Below the pieces are notes generated by a model. It was not told where the DNA came from. It ran no database searches and saw only the letters and a list, made by a program, of their open reading frames with translations. A DNA stretch of 64,000 bases from Monoplex corrugatus (taxonomy: Eukaryota; Mollusca; Gastropoda; Littorinimorpha; Ranellidae). How positions within the stretch are numbered: position 1 is the stretch's first letter; each line of letters begins with the position of its first letter. The DNA lies in the NCBI GenBank assembly GCA_030674185.1, contig JAPXFY010000015.1:19405489-19469488 (forward strand), in the 5' to 3' direction. Below are positions 1-60,041 of this stretch, in pieces. The translations under genes and the position numbers were made by a program.

Positions 1-130
1 ATCATATTTAGTTTTCAACATATACCAAGTTTTTCTTTGTGTTTGTGATCACAGCCAATCAGATTTCACCGTTTGAAAGTATGACCAATCGCGCTTTGTT
101 CCTGAGGAACATGAACTGACACGGCATACC

Positions 131-385
131 ATCGCACGTAACGTGGGCTCCCATAGGAGCTTAGCTGGTTTGAGCGTTAGATTCAAATGCTAATGGTTGT
201 GGGTTTGAATTCCGGGGTGACCTACATTAACAATGGCCTTTCTCACTGTACCATCTTAACATTGTTGTTGTTCTGGTGGTGTCAATATAGGATTAGATAG
301 GTAAGCCCCTTTCCCCACTTTCCTTGGATGGTTATCCCCGTCGGCCATATCATCTGAGGTGGGTGTCGACGTAAAAACAACCAAA
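131..385 (+). mobile_element. tRNA-headed SINE, copy 1 (family S1)
   Basis: The head resembles a tRNA, with an A-box-like TAGCTGGTTTGAGCG and a B-box-like GGTTTGAATTCC. The body contains GGATGGTTATCCCCGTCGG and ends near GACGTAAAAACAACCAAATC before a C-rich run. A better-preserved copy lies at 9560-9838. Confidence 0.75.
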
Positions 386-854
386 TCAAAAAGCCCCCCC
401 CCCCCCCCCCTACCTTTGGAACATTGTAGAACGTGTACTCATTGTAGGTCTGCTTACTGTTAAGTTAAACAGATTTATGATATCAGTGTCTTAAATGAAA
501 AGTGTATTAGTTAGGTAGTTCGATTGTTCAGTGCGTAGGTATGTGGGTGGACAGAGGCTGTAAAATAGAATATAGGCCTACAACTTGGCTGAGAGAATGC
601 ATGGAGTATTTGATTTAGACAAAGACACCATGTTGTGTTCATGTTTGCCTTTGAGCGTTGTACATAATTTAATGGGAAAGATCGTAACAGAGCAAGGTAC
701 TCAGTTACACACACACACACACTGTGTTCATGTTGCCTTTAAGGCTTCTTTGAGCAATTTTTACAGCTAGTCCTCGTATACTATTAGAGTGGTAGGACTT
801 TAAACTCTACAAAACAGAACAGAACAGAGCAAGGCACTCAGTTACCACACACAC

Positions 855-892
<38 letters not shown>

Positions 893-1519
893 TACTGAAA
901 CACATTATCAGTCTTGTGTACTTTTTAATACTGGTTGCACCATAAACATTTGTAAATTTGACATGGTCAGAGTTTAAAAGAAAAAAAAAAGAGGAAAAAT
1001 TATCACGCCAACTCACAGAATACATTTTTGCAAGAAAACACAGACAGAAAAAGAAAACATAAATGTGTGGCCCTAGTGCAGCACTTGCTATGGACACAAG
1101 AAAGCTGGTTTCAAAACAGCTTGGCCAAGAATTTTTCTACCCTCTCCACTAAATCATAAGTGGTGATTTAGATGTGAGTCTTTTCGGACATACAATATAA
1201 ATCAAGGTCCTAGGTGCACCACACTATCAGCAAAGGTTAAAAATCTCATGGCAACAAAGGAGTTGTCCCAGGCAAAAATCTGTAGAAAAGAAACAACAAA
1301 ACAAAACAAAATCCTTAGCACACACATACACACAAAAACCTAAATTTCAGTCTTGGTTGCTTAGCCAAAAAAAAAAAAAAAAAAAAAAAAAGTCAAAAAT
1401 GCAAACATGTCAGAATCAATGTGCAGAAAGATTAACTACCATTGATAAAATAGTAGTTAACAGTTACCACTCTGATTTTGTGATTCATATTCATTTCTAA
1501 AATATGGTCAGTGAACAAC
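386..1519. other. No gene seen; simple repeats
   Basis: AT-rich sequence with a C homopolymer (391-410), short CA runs (702-722, 848-890), poly-A (1368-1391) and nothing that reads as conserved protein. The open frames here are short and composition-driven. Confidence 0.7.
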
Positions 1520-2195
1520 ACATGTGTTCATTTCTTCCCATGGGGATGCCAGGGGCACTTTCCTCACTTTCTGGAAATTCTCTGCTAAAAATTTCTTCTT
1601 TTCTGTCACTCTTTATTTCTGCCTTGTTCCTTTGCTTTCTGTTATCCTTTTCTCATTTTCTGATTTGCTGGGTCATTCACCTATGTTTTCAATAAAATTT
1701 TATAAGTTTCTATTAGGATTGATAATTGGGTACACTATATATTAATTACATTTTTAGCTCTAAGGAAATGTGAATTGCTTTATCGTAATTTCAGGTACTG
1801 AAAGCATGTTTTTGTGTACATAGCTATGTTTATAAATGCATTTGTTTTCAGATTCATTTTTCATCCCCCCCCCCCCCCCCACGTGATAACTTTGGGAGAA
1901 TGGCTAATAGCTGAGGCATGTCCCTAGATTATTTGTGTGAATGCAACATATATATATAAATATATATATAAATATATTATATATGAGTGTGTGTGTGTGT
2001 GTGTGTATGTGAGTGTGAGTGTGTGTGTGTGTGTATGTGTGTGTGTGTGTGTGTGCGTGTGTGTGTGTGTGTGTATAAACTTCATTTTCTGTTCCTGGTT
2101 TTCTTTTTCCAGGGTCATCAATGTGTTTAGATGAGCGTTGTTTGTATGGGTCACTTATAGCCCTGATATGGCCCTGAGGGGTTAGTTGGGCTTAA
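1520..2195 (+). repeat. Dispersed repeat DR1, copy 1
   Basis: About 550-bp repeat recurring through the window. It starts CCCATGGGGATGCCAGGGG, continues TTTCTGGAAATTCT.. TTTCTGTCACTC..CATTTTCTG..GCTGGTCATTCAC, and ends with a GCCCTGATATGGC..GGGCTTTAA motif and an AAT-rich tail. This copy is enlarged by a TA and TG microsatellite at 1951-2074 and its terminal TTAA is occupied by a DNA transposon. The A-rich tail and variable truncation suggest a retroposed element; no coding capacity is seen. Confidence 0.75.
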
Positions 2196-3957
2196 ACCCC
2201 TTAAGTGCCATCAACGTAAAAATTTATGAAGCTCTCAGAGCCTTCTGTGTTACCTACAAACGTAAAATTTATGTACGTAGTTTGACACACATTTCAGCTT
2301 AACTTTTTCACATCGTAACGAAGATAACCGCAGGCGTTGGAACGCTAGGGGTATAGCGTTCTGCAAGCTCGCCGCTGACAACGTAACGCTACGATTCTAG
2401 CGTCTTGCGTTAGAAAATTCCTACGTGAAGCCAGTTACGGTCTAAGGAAAAAAACCTCTATTATAGTATCGAGTAACCATTTCTAAATACTGTTAGAGTG
2501 ATTTCCCGAGTAAAAAATCTATTTGAAGAATTTTTCGGGCGCGAGAACAACATCACCCGAACCGCGTGCTTCACTGAAACAAAGGCAAAATGGAGCGCCC
2601 TGTGAATGCGCGATGTCGTTGTTCACTCAGGATTGTGGAATTTTTGTGTGTGTGTGTACTTTTTTGAGCTGCTGATCAGATGATACAAGTCATGGAGAAT
2701 TGGTGTCTCTTTTTTCTGTTTTGTTTACATCTGCTGAATGGATGAAATGCTTGTCTGAAATGCTCCTCAACCATGATATTTCATTGCACAAATAACTTCA
2801 AAGCATGTCTGAACAAACCTTATACTGTAGATATCCTAAAAGAGGATTAAATTACCTTTCTAACCATACCCTACATGTTTATGTTAGTCATTTGGAGCGC
2901 CTGTGAAAATTAATTCAAAGTGGCCTAAAAATGCACGTTTCCAAGGAAAGTAGTTAGTGGCAGCTGGCACGTCTGCAGGGAAGTAGGTCAAATAGCCAGC
3001 TGACGATGCCAAAGTGTTTTTTAATGTAAATGAGAGAGAAGCACTGACTGATGTTGTCAGTCTCAGAGAGGGTTCATAACAGTGATTGGCTTCCCTTACA
3101 TGACTTTTTGACCTGTGCAACCCTCACCAGATTGGTTATATTTATCTGAAAAGAGAAACTGGTTTACAGCAAAATGCTGACACCAGGACTGTCTTGCAAT
3201 GCTGCATGTTTTCAGCCTCTGAAAGCATGTGAGTTGAGTCGAGAACTTATAAATGACTGTAGGATGACTTAGAAGACAATTGTGACACAAGAAGAGGTTG
3301 AAAACAGCAATAGTTACTTGCTGTTGGTATGGAATGTTCACCAGACAGACCCAACACGAAAAGTATTGATTTTACAAGCATGTGACACAAAAGGTTTGTG
3401 GCCCCAGGCAATACTGGCAGCCAGCCAACAACTTCACACGTTCAAACACAGGTGGACACACACTGTGGAATAGGCAACACTTTCAATATTAGGAGTGGCA
3501 AGGGGATGACTAGACCTGGGTGATAGAGTGGGGTGAAGGTCGGGTGTATAGTGGCAGCAGTCAAGCGACTCAGTGGACTGGTATGCTGCTGCTCTTTGTA
3601 ACTCCTGATCTGTCAGTAGGTCAGCCAGTCTGAATACTTTTAGATTTCATCAGGAGGGTCTAAGCTTCTATTTTTCCCTTTAGTTGTTTGGTTTCTATCA
3701 TGAGTGGTTATCAGTTTTTTTTACGGGAATTTCCACAAAATATCACAAATATGTAGCAATTTCAAGAAATTACTACATAAATCATCTGAAAATACATTTA
3801 GTCATGCCTGATGCATCATTCTGTGTAATTTCATGAATAGATTCCCATAAATATGGAAGCAACGGTTGTTTTATTGTACATGGTAGTGATGCAACATTTT
3901 TCCCCCGCACATGGAAAACACCGGATGTCAAAAAATGTCGGCACTCAAGGGGTTTAA
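2192..3957. mobile_element. TTAA-flanked DNA transposon PB1 (non-autonomous)
   Basis: TTAA at 2192-2195 and 3954-3957 enclose a 1.76-kb segment with 14-bp terminal inverted repeats, ACCCCTTAAGTGCC at the left and its complement with one mismatch at the right. Flanking DR1 sequence resumes on both sides (GGGCT-TTAA-AAATAATAAT), so the borders are well defined. TTAA targets are typical of the piggyBac and Kolobok superfamilies. No transposase is recognisable inside. Confidence 0.8.
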
Positions 3958-4024
3958 AAATAATAATAATAATAATAATATTTTTTTTTCAAATGGTGAG
4001 TGAACAACAACAGCAATCGCAACA

Positions 4025-4084
<60 letters not shown>

Positions 4085-5705
4085 TATCTCTCTCTCTCTC
4101 ACACTTCATGCAACAGGATAAGTCGTCTGATTATAGTACAAGAAATTCAATTAACAAGTCTAATTCATATACATGTATAGTCAAAAAGCATCACAAGCAA
4201 AGTCCTTAATCCCACGTAGGATAATTCTCTATTAAACACATAACAATCAAAACAACAGAGATTATAATGAAGCATGTGATCAATATCAAAACGTACATTT
4301 ATTATTCTATGATTATAGGCTCTTGTAAATATTTCAAATACAAAAAATTAATGAATCAGAGATCAAGCAATTCTAATATTAAGTATGGTGAGATTTAAAA
4401 AATAGATTGAAAAGCAATTCACATTGAGAAAAATCTTGGTTTTCATTCATATCCTTTGTAAACATGCAGGCTACTGTACAAAGGCAAAAAATGTCAGTGC
4501 AGTGAAGTTTGTAAACAATAATCTTTGTGTAACATGCAGGCTACTGTACAAAGGCAAAAATGTCAGTGCAGTGAAGTTTGTAAACAATTATCTTTGTGTA
4601 ACATGCAGGCTACTGTACAAAGGCAAAAAATGTCAGTGCAGTGAAGTTTGTAAACAATTATCATTACTATGTAAGTCAGACACACATACACAACCGACAA
4701 TAACTGAATCATTCATCATTTCATCAGTAAAGAATGTTATGTAAAACATTTAACTCACATCAGCACATAGAAACTTTTACATGTTAATTCAAATCATTTT
4801 CTTATTTATATAAAAACAAGGAACTTTTGTTGTGAAGATTGGAGACAGGTTTGGTCCCTTTGTCAATGAATGAGCAACAAATTTCAACAAATTACAATGA
4901 ATGAGCAACAAATTTCAACAAATTACAATGAATGAGCAACAAATTTCAACAAAATGACAATGAATGAGCAACAAATTTCCACAACGAGAAAGTAGGACTA
5001 CATCATGAGCCATACATCACAAAGGACTTATGAAACACTAAACTGACTCCACTAGAATGACTGATAATCTATATCTAAGATGGCAGTCAACATCGCCAGT
5101 TTTTATATTGCGGGCTGGGACTGAACTCGAGACATCCAATCTTGAATCAAAGGTTCTGTCAATATGAACAGCTGCTAAAAAGTTTGCATTTCTGTTGTTG
5201 GGGTCAACAAAGTAGACTATATCCACAATATCTGTACCCACTGTTCAAGACTTGACAGAACTCTGTGGTTAAGACCCATTCTTAAACAGCTGAAGTCTGT
5301 TCACTCATAGCACATACATGTTACTTTATAAATCAGTTCACTTTAGTTTAGAAAATAAACATCACAGGATGGAGGGAACACAACAAAGTGAAAAAAAAAA
5401 GGGAATTTTATGTTACAATGATTTTCATTTTGTAATATAACTGAAGGCGTACAAGGGAAGGGGCTGAAAATAAATTTTCTATTTGAATGTCAATGCATCA
5501 CAGTTTATCAGTAGTGAAATAAGCATTTAAAAAACAATAACAACAACAATCAAGCAAACACACAGATGAATAATGTGCACATACACACATACCCACACAC
5601 ACATACTTTTTTTCCTTCTTTCTCAGGACTGACTGTCCATAACATTTCCATTTGCCTTTGTCCTCCTACATCCCTATCCCCACTTTCTTGTTTTGTCTTG
5701 AGTCA
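3958..5705. repeat. Simple and short tandem repeats, no gene
   Basis: ATA run (3960-3980), CA runs (4026-4084), three tandem copies of a ~75-bp unit containing ATGCAGGCTACTGTACAAAG (about 4460-4665) and four copies of a ~31-bp unit containing ATGAATGAGCAACAAATTTC (4866-4980). 5050-5240 resembles the head-proximal part of repeat DR2. No conserved coding is visible. Confidence 0.7.
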
Positions 5706-5899
5706 TTAAACCCTTTGACTCCTTCACCCTATCCACCAGCATACTGTATTGTCAGTCATGACAGCAAAGCAAAAACTTAACCCTTTCGCTCCCTCACCTA
5801 TCTACCAGTTTCCTGCAGGAAGCTGGTGGGTAGGGTGAGGGAGTGAAAGGGTTTAAGTTTTTGCAACTGGCGGATTCGGTGCAGGAGTGAAAGGGTTAA
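5706..5899. mobile_element. Hairpin MITE (family MP), copy 1
   Basis: TTAA-bounded element starting CCCTTTGACTCC and ending with the complement. It contains an internal second palindrome with its own TTAACCCTTTCGCTCC end, centred on TTCCTGCAGGAA. TTAA plus a CCC terminus matches the piggyBac pattern. Confidence 0.75.
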
Positions 5900-7340
5900 G
5901 TGAACAGATATGAAATCATTGACCACACACACACAAACACACACACACAACACCATTAACAGGCACATTTTTTGTAATCATTCAAAACGTAAGTAAAGGC
6001 ACCAAAAACGAAAACAGCAGGATAAAGTCAACATCCTTTCAATATGGTTAAGTATTTGATTAAATAAAGCATATAAAATAATCTGATCTGGAACAGTGAA
6101 GTATAGCTTGCGTAGTGTGTAATAGTTTTGATAAGTATTGCTTTCATGATGATTGGTCAGGTGGTCTATTTAGGATTAAAACTGAAATGTCCAAAATTTG
6201 TGACAAAGAAAGACTGGAATACGTCTGTATCAAACAGTAAAAGTACTAAAACAAACAAGCTAACTACCAACACAAGCTCACGCACACGCACATGCACGCA
6301 CACACACACACACATGTAAGGTTTTCTTAAAGATAATGTCACAAAAACTGATTAATGAGAGTTATTCTCCTGCTAGGAATCCATAAAAGATTGGGCTGTA
6401 TGTCATCATTTTTGTGAAAAACTTGATGCTAATATCTGTGCAGATGAAAAGAACAATTCTGCAAAAATGTATCTCTGTCTTGAGTTAAATTAAGCAATAA
6501 TCGTAAATTCTAGGTCACAGGTTTGGTGAGTGTTTTTCTTTAATGTGTTTTGATGCTTTTCACAAATACATTTTTAATACTAATGTGGATGTTGTCATGG
6601 TTTGCGTGTGACAGTTAATTTACGGGTATGTTTTTTTGGTTTGGATTCAGATACTGAAATGTATCACCATGGCAATATTACAGCATTTTTAGGGACACTG
6701 AAATTTAATGGAATTTCTTGGTTTTCATGGGAATGTTTGGTGATATGGTGGAAGTGTTAACACAAGTTTTCTTTCAGAATTTCAATAATCATGACATACT
6801 AGGTGTTAATGGCTGATCTGTGAGCAAAAGTTTCATTAACATTGCAACAGACAAGCTCAATCTTATTCAAAATTTGATATGTCCACTACACTATACAAAC
6901 ATTAAATAATCAGTATAAGTGAGGTATATCTATATAGACAAATCAATGAACATATGAGGCAAAAGGAAACCTGGGCTGTACTACTGATGCCAGCCTGTGT
7001 GTTTACTGATTTATCACCTGTAGATTACAAGAATCATTTTATAAACTCAAATACAAAACACAAATTGTAAAGTATAATACAGATTAGCAAATAACAATGC
7101 AGAATGGACTCCCAGCGCCTGTCCAAGTGCTTACAACCATAAAATCCATGTATCAGAAGAAAGCATTTGAGTTTGGAGTTTAGCCATTAGTGGTCCATTA
7201 ACTCAGTTGTAAGAGCGTCATGCTCATAATGCAGGGGTCGTGGGTTCAACACTTCGCAGGCTTACACCAACTGTTCCATTCTTTTGATAGAGATGTAGAC
7301 ACATGATATGACATCTCGAATTCAGTCCCACCCTACAACA
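5900..7340. other. No gene seen
   Basis: AT-rich sequence with short CA runs (5926-5950, 6285-6315). A tRNA-like fragment with AACTCAGTTGTAAGAGCG and GGTCGTGGGTTCAACACTTC at 7199-7255 looks like the head of a SINE, not a functional tRNA. Confidence 0.6.
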
Positions 7341-7530
7341 TTAACCCTTTGACTCTCGCACCCTGTCCACCAATTGCAAAAACAACCATTTAACTTCCCC
7401 ACCCTATCCACCAGCTTCCTGGGGAAGCTGATGGATAGGGTGAGGGAGTCAAAGGGTTAAATTTTTGATCTGTTAGCATGATTGACAATGTAGGATGCTG
7501 GTGGATAGGTCACAGGAGTCAAATGATTAC
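7341..7530. mobile_element. Hairpin MITE (MP), copy 2
   Basis: Starts TTAACCCTTTGACTC and contains the inner palindrome around CACCAGCTTCCTGGGGAAGC. The right outer end is degraded (GGAGTCAAATGATT). Confidence 0.75.
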
Positions 7531-7545
7531 AAAACTGACCTGTTC

Positions 7546-8062
7546 ATCGCCCATCTCAGTGTTTCCATCATTCTGGTGGTGTCAGCCTAATGTTTTATAG
7601 GTCACTTCCCCCTGAATTCCTTCCCACTTCAAGACCTTGCCAGTGCACACAATGAATCCCACTTGAACAAAGGCTAAAAACTCAAGAGGGATTTATCCCA
7701 CCAGCACAATTCCGTATCTGCTTCACCCAGTCTGCCTTGTGTTCTCTGGATCTGTGCAAAACCCTATGCACTGACAAGGATTTGAAATGGAGAGGTTTGG
7801 AGTGGGGGGGACAGAACCTGTGAATTGCTAAGGTGATACCACCAGAATGGTTACAATGTTAAGACAGGCAGGGACAGGCGCAGCCAGTTTGTACATTGGG
7901 GCTGATACTGAACTTGAGATAACGGATCTTGGGTCCATGGCTTTTCAAGAGCCAGCCAACCCATTAAAAAAAACAAGAAAAACTGTGGCCTGCCCCAGGG
8001 TCGAACCCATGGCCCCTGTGTGGCCCCTGATGCTGTAACCAACTAAGCCAACTGAAGCCACA
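7546..8062 (-). mobile_element. tRNA-headed SINE-like repeat DR2, copy 1
   Basis: On the minus strand the head (8062 downward) has an A-box-like GTTGGCTTAGTTGGTTACAG and a B-box-like GGGTTCGACCC, followed by a body shared with copies at 10490, 12545, 13268, 14905 and 53570: CATTCTGGTGGTATCA, then CATTTCAA and GTTTTGCACAGA. It is one of the most frequent repeats in this half of the window. Confidence 0.65.
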
Positions 8063-9558
8063 AAACAGTTGCAGTTTAGCTTGTGGCTAAAAGATTTCGT
8101 ATGGTGGCTTTCTGGACAATGAAGTTGATTGGTAAGCAGAAAAAAATAGATGATTTGCTGAAGAAAATGACAGCAGATGAGGAACAGGATTTTAGCAGCG
8201 TATCACACTGAGAGTGAAGACAAAGAAACAAATAAACAAACCAGCATCTCAATGGGGCACCTCCTCTGAATGATTATGACAGAGGAAATGAAGCAGAGCA
8301 CATGCACAGCTCTTGATTATGATCTGAATAAAAACAAAAATTCAAAGTCAGCCAAATGGGGTCCTTCAAACTGTGATCTGGTACAGGCTGTCTCTGGAAA
8401 GACTTGTAGAACATCATAAAGTACATACTGCATCAGTACCAGATCTGCCTCTGACAAACTGTCATTAACTGCTTTGCTGCTAATGCTCTTGGCTATAATG
8501 TATGCTGAAAACATTTCCAAGAAAACTGCAAAAAAATGCAATTATGAATTTATTTCACTTTAATTCACTCATATCTCCGAAACTGTTGCAGATAAACCAT
8601 AAAAGTATGCATCAAATGAAACAGAAATGTATGAAGTTTCTTTTTGTGAAAACAGTTTATAAATATTGAACCAGGTTTTCACACACGTATATGGCAAAAG
8701 TTGATGATCTTCATCAGAATCATCATCCAGTTGTGATTCTTCCAGATCAAAAATTCAAATTTACAAAGTTCCATTAAATGTTCATTTTTGTTTCCTGCTG
8801 TTGATGAAGAGTACAATTTAATTCATAACAACTAAATTGTCTTCAACAATATCAATAATGATGAAGTATTTGAACTTGCCATACTCAAGAAAAAAAACAA
8901 CAGCACCTAAAGAAGCTGTCAGTATTTCTGCATTACTAAAGAAAACACTAACACTACTCTATCTGATGTACAGTCTACATCAGCAGTGCACCGGTGATTG
9001 TCAAATTGTAATGCACATCTCACACCAAATATAGCAGCGAAGGCATTAAAAAAAAACACCCAATACAAAAGCCCTCAGCAACAACAGGTCTGGAATACAT
9101 TCAGAGCCAAATCTTGTGCAACTCAGCACCACTTGGCGGTTCTTTCTTGATTATATTATTTTTCTTATCTGTCTACCAAACAGGCCTAGAACACAGGACA
9201 TACACTGGCAGGAGTTTATGTCATGTGGGGCATACTGTATGCCGGTCGGGAGTGCATCAGGCGTATGCCAGAAAGATTGGAGGACTATACAACTGATATA
9301 AAAAAAAAGAGAATGCCATGGGCAGGTATTTCATGAGAAGTTTTCTGGTATGGTACAGAGTGTACATTTGTCTTTTTACAAAGACCTATGACATGACTAG
9401 ACCTTTCAGGTTGTAGACAGATACCTGATTCTGTCAGAGTGGTTGAACAGAAGATACAACAGAATCTGACGCAATTGCTCAAATGAAACACTGCTTATAC
9501 AGGCTAGAGATCCTGCAGACACTCCTTATCTAAGCATATACATACAAACCTACCTACC
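8063..9558. other. No gene seen
   Basis: AT-rich, unique-looking sequence with no conserved frame. Short open frames at 8317-8541 and 9114-9301 lack recognisable motifs or splice-supported extensions. Confidence 0.6.
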
Positions 9559-9805
9559 TAGCAGTAGGTGGGCCCCAGTAGCTCAGTTGGTTTGAGCGTC
9601 GGATTCACATGCTTATGGTTGTGGGTTTGAATCCCGGGGTGCGCTATATTAAAAACTGGCCTTCTCACTGTCCCATCTTAACATCACTGTTGTTCTGGTG
9701 TTGTCGGTATAGGATTAGATAAGTCCCCCTTTTCCCACTTCCCTGGGATGGTTATCCCCGTCGGCCATATCACCTGAGGTGCATGTTGACGTAAAAACTG
9801 AACCA

Positions 9806-9838
<33 letters not shown>
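9559..9838 (+). mobile_element. tRNA-headed SINE, copy 2 (family S1) with AATC tail
   Basis: Head with GTAGCTCAGTTGGTTTGAGC (A box) and GGTTTGAATCCCGG (B box), the same body as 131-385 including GGATGGTTATCCCCGTCGG, and a perfect (AATC)n tail at 9807-9838. Pol III-type head plus simple-repeat tail is diagnostic of a SINE. Confidence 0.9.
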
Positions 9839-9840
<2 letters not shown>

Positions 9841-10164
9841 CCTAGCAGTGTGTGACTGTTCTACATCCCACTTAAAGACAATAACACTCTGTCTGTAGGA
9901 AGCTAAGGAGAGAATTTGGAAGAAATACAGGTGAATGACCTGGAAGGCAGAAATAAGAGAGAGTCTTGTGAGGAACAGAGAGCATGACAGGAAAGAGGAA
10001 CCCCTAACTACATAAAAACAAACTAGACAGTGCCTCTGGTCCCAAAACATGAGGGGACCTTAATTCCTGCATCTGCTATACCCCACTGCAAGTTGACATG
10101 GGATTTAAACCTCCTGCTATTTATGGACAAGTGCTCATGCCTTGTGAACAGTGGTCAAAGGAAG

Positions 10165-10358
10165 TTAAATCTTTGACTCAAGCACCCTGTCTACCAACTG
10201 CAAAAACATAACCCTTTCACTCCCTCACCCAATTCACCAGCTTCCTGCAGGAAGCTGGTGGAAAGGGTGAGAGAGTCAAAGGGTTAAGTTTTTGCTCTGC
10301 TACCATGTTTGGACAATGCAGGATGCCGGTGGAGAGGGTGAAGGAGTCAAATGGTTAG
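10165..10358. mobile_element. Hairpin MITE (MP), copy 3
   Basis: Contains an intact inner palindrome (CCTTTCACTCCC.. GCTTCCTGCAGGAAGC ..) within a degraded outer copy. Borders are TTAAATCTTTGACTC and GGAGTCAAATGGTTA. Confidence 0.75.
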
Positions 10359-10489
10359 TGAGGCAAAGTCAGCCACACAGCAAACCAAAGCGTTTGGCCT
10401 GCGCAAGACTCCACCAAAGGACTGAATCTGAAAGCTGACCAGAAAGCCATCAGAGCAGATTTTGGGTAAGAGTTTTCCCAGTTGGGATT

Positions 10490-11175
10490 CAGTCAAGAGG
10501 GATTCGTTGCACTTCGACAGTTCTGCCTGTGTTCCATCCAAATCTGCCAGTAATTACGCTCTGTCCAATCTGCCAGTAATTACTCTGTCCAATCTGCCAG
10601 TAATTACGCTCTGTCCAATCTGCCAGTAATTACACTCTGCCTAAATCTGCCATATATGCTCTGCCCAAATCAGCCAGTAATTATGCTCTGCCCAAATCTG
10701 CCAGTAACTACACTCTGCCCAAGCCTGCCAGTAAGTATGCTCTGCCCAAATCTGCCAGTAATTATACCCTGCCCCACATTTGCCAGTAACTACACTCTGC
10801 CCAAGCCTGCCAGTAAGTATGCTCTGCCCAAATCTGCCAGTAATTATACCCTGCCCCACATTTGCCAGCAACTACATCTGCCCAAATCTGCCAGAATTTA
10901 TGCTCTGCCAAAATCTGCTGATAATTATGCCCTGCCCAAATCTGCCAGTATTTATGCATCATCTAAATCTCCCATTATACTCCACCCAAATCTGCCAATA
11001 CTTACTTGACAGATTCACTGGACACGGAGAATTCCATATGTTCTCCACCCAAATGTGCCAGTAATTATATGGTAGACTCCTTCAGCTTGCACAAAACTAA
11101 ATAAGGTCATGAAAAGGAGGGAGGAGGGAGAAGAGCAGGAGGAGGACAGGACAGGACCTATGAAACACGAAGTTA
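10490..11175 (+). repeat. DR2 copy with an internal 26-28-bp minisatellite
   Basis: Starts as DR2 (GATTCGTTGCACTTCGACAG), then expands the internal segment AATCTGCCAGTAATTA into about 18 tandem units between 10540 and 11010 (unit like CTCTGCCCAAATCTGCCAGT plus AATTATG), and resumes DR2 at 11030 (GAATTCCATATG). Both strands are open in several frames only because the unit lacks stops; it is not a gene. Confidence 0.85.
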
Positions 11176-12082
11176 ATATCGTCAGAATGACTGGATCGTT
11201 AGGATGAACTGCGAACTTGGTAAGCACAGATCTGTATCGTTCATCAGCTAGAACAGAATCAGGTACCAGTGTAAGACTTTGCAATTGACTAGGTCTGTTC
11301 TCTTCTGCCAAAGAATTAATCACGGAATGGCATGTTGAGGTGGCACTACAATGAATTGTGCACCTAAAAAGACTTATTCTCTTCATCTGGAGAAGAGCAG
11401 GGATTGGAGGAAGTGTAGGTGTCATCATCTGAGTTCTCAGATCTGTGATTTGTTCCCTGTCCTGTCTTCACTTCCATGTCTCCTTCAGAAACTGGTGATT
11501 CTACACTGTCAACCTGTCCCTTTCCTTCACTCTTGCCATCATCTTTTTTTTCATCTCTTTGCATCTTTTCTGTGTTTTCAACATCCTGTTTTTCAAGATA
11601 CGTAGTTCCTTGTTTTTCTTCCGTTACGTCTTTTTCATCCTTTTCCTCCTCATTTTCCCTTATCTCAGTCTTCAGATTCTCTTCAGTTTTATTTGTGTGT
11701 GGACCATTGTCTGTAGCACTGCTGACAACAGAAATGTCACTGGTACATGCATTTCCAGCACTCATCTGATTCTCATCATGATGACAATGTTCCTCATTGC
11801 CTGTCAGCACCGCCTGCTTGTCATTTTCACTGTTTATCATGATCATGTCTTCTTCTCTCTGTGAGGCCATATTTTTTGCTGGCGATGTAGATCCCTTTTT
11901 CTTACTGAATAAGTTTTTCAGCTTCCAGCCAATAGAATGTGAAGGTGAGGTTCCCGGAGAACTGCTGGAACTACCAGACTGTGCCTGATCTGTGTTGTCA
12001 CCGGGCTGTACTTCTCGCTCAGCAGTGGCTGCTTGAACAATTGGTTCACCTATGTGTTGCTCATCTACACTGTCCTGAACTG

Positions 12083-59454
<47,372 letters not shown>

Positions 59455-59462
<8 letters not shown>

Positions 59463-59515
59463 CTTACGCTGGACGTCTGCTTCACTTCCGTTTTGAACTT
59501 TGCTTCCGGGGTTCT
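59455..59515 (-). promoter_or_regulatory. TATA-less TMCO4 promoter/5' UTR with YY1-like and ETS-like sites
   Basis: On the minus strand AAGATGGCGGC (59455-59465) overlaps the start codon, and two ETS-like cores lie just upstream: CGGAAGTG (59483-59490) and CCCGGAAG (59503-59510). The stretch is locally CpG-containing and has no TATA box at a suitable distance. Such YY1/ETS combinations are typical of housekeeping promoters; use here is inferred. Confidence 0.5.
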
Positions 59516-59734
59516 CTCCCTTCGAACACAAACAGCTGTTACCACAGGCGCTTGCTTGCATTCTATAGCCACGCCCCCCCCTTTTTTTTTTATTATTATT
59601 TTTTTTATTTTTGTAAAGAGTTCCAATTTTTCTTGGATGTATGCATGTACATTAATTTTGCCCACACTGTGCAAGCAGTATGTTGCTGCACAGTCTGCAT
59701 GATCTGTCTGCAGTGTGCGTGCATGCTGAGTGTT

Positions 59735-59880
59735 TTTCATGTTTCCATAAGCTACCGGACACTGACATGGCTTATAGCGAGCTATAGGATCTTTAACGCG
59801 CATTTTTCGTGTTCTGCATGCATATATAAACACGAACGGCATTTAGGCACTAACAGGTCTGTACACACTTTGACATGAAA
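59735..59880 (-). mobile_element. SINE (family S4) copy 3, upstream of the TMCO4 promoter
   Basis: Matches the body GGCTTATAGCGAGCTATAGG, ATCTTTAACGCGCATTTT, ATATATAAACACGAACGGCA and TTAGGCACTAACAGGTCTG; the head is missing. Confidence 0.75.
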
Positions 59881-59987
59881 GACACTTCAATTTGACCAAC
59901 AGCTGGAAACAATTACGTTAAAATGTCAGAAAAGCTTGAGGTCAGCAGATCATTGTCAGCCTGCATAATCAGCGATCTATCGCTCAA

Positions 59988-60009
59988 TGATTCTTCTTCT
60001 TCTTCTTCC

Positions 60010-60041
<32 letters not shown>

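Noticed and set aside
9590..9640. tRNA gene
   Set aside because: A and B boxes are present but no acceptor stem closes; the sequence continues into a SINE body with an AATC tail. The same holds for heads at 131, 7199, 39546 and 62778.
10641..11064. Repetitive frames with GYNYWQIWAEHT-like units
   Set aside because: Produced by the DR2-derived minisatellite on both strands.
11015..11428. Separate 137-codon minus-strand gene
   Set aside because: It overlaps the end of the TMCO4 tail in another frame and has no conserved motif; probably 3' UTR and repeat sequence.
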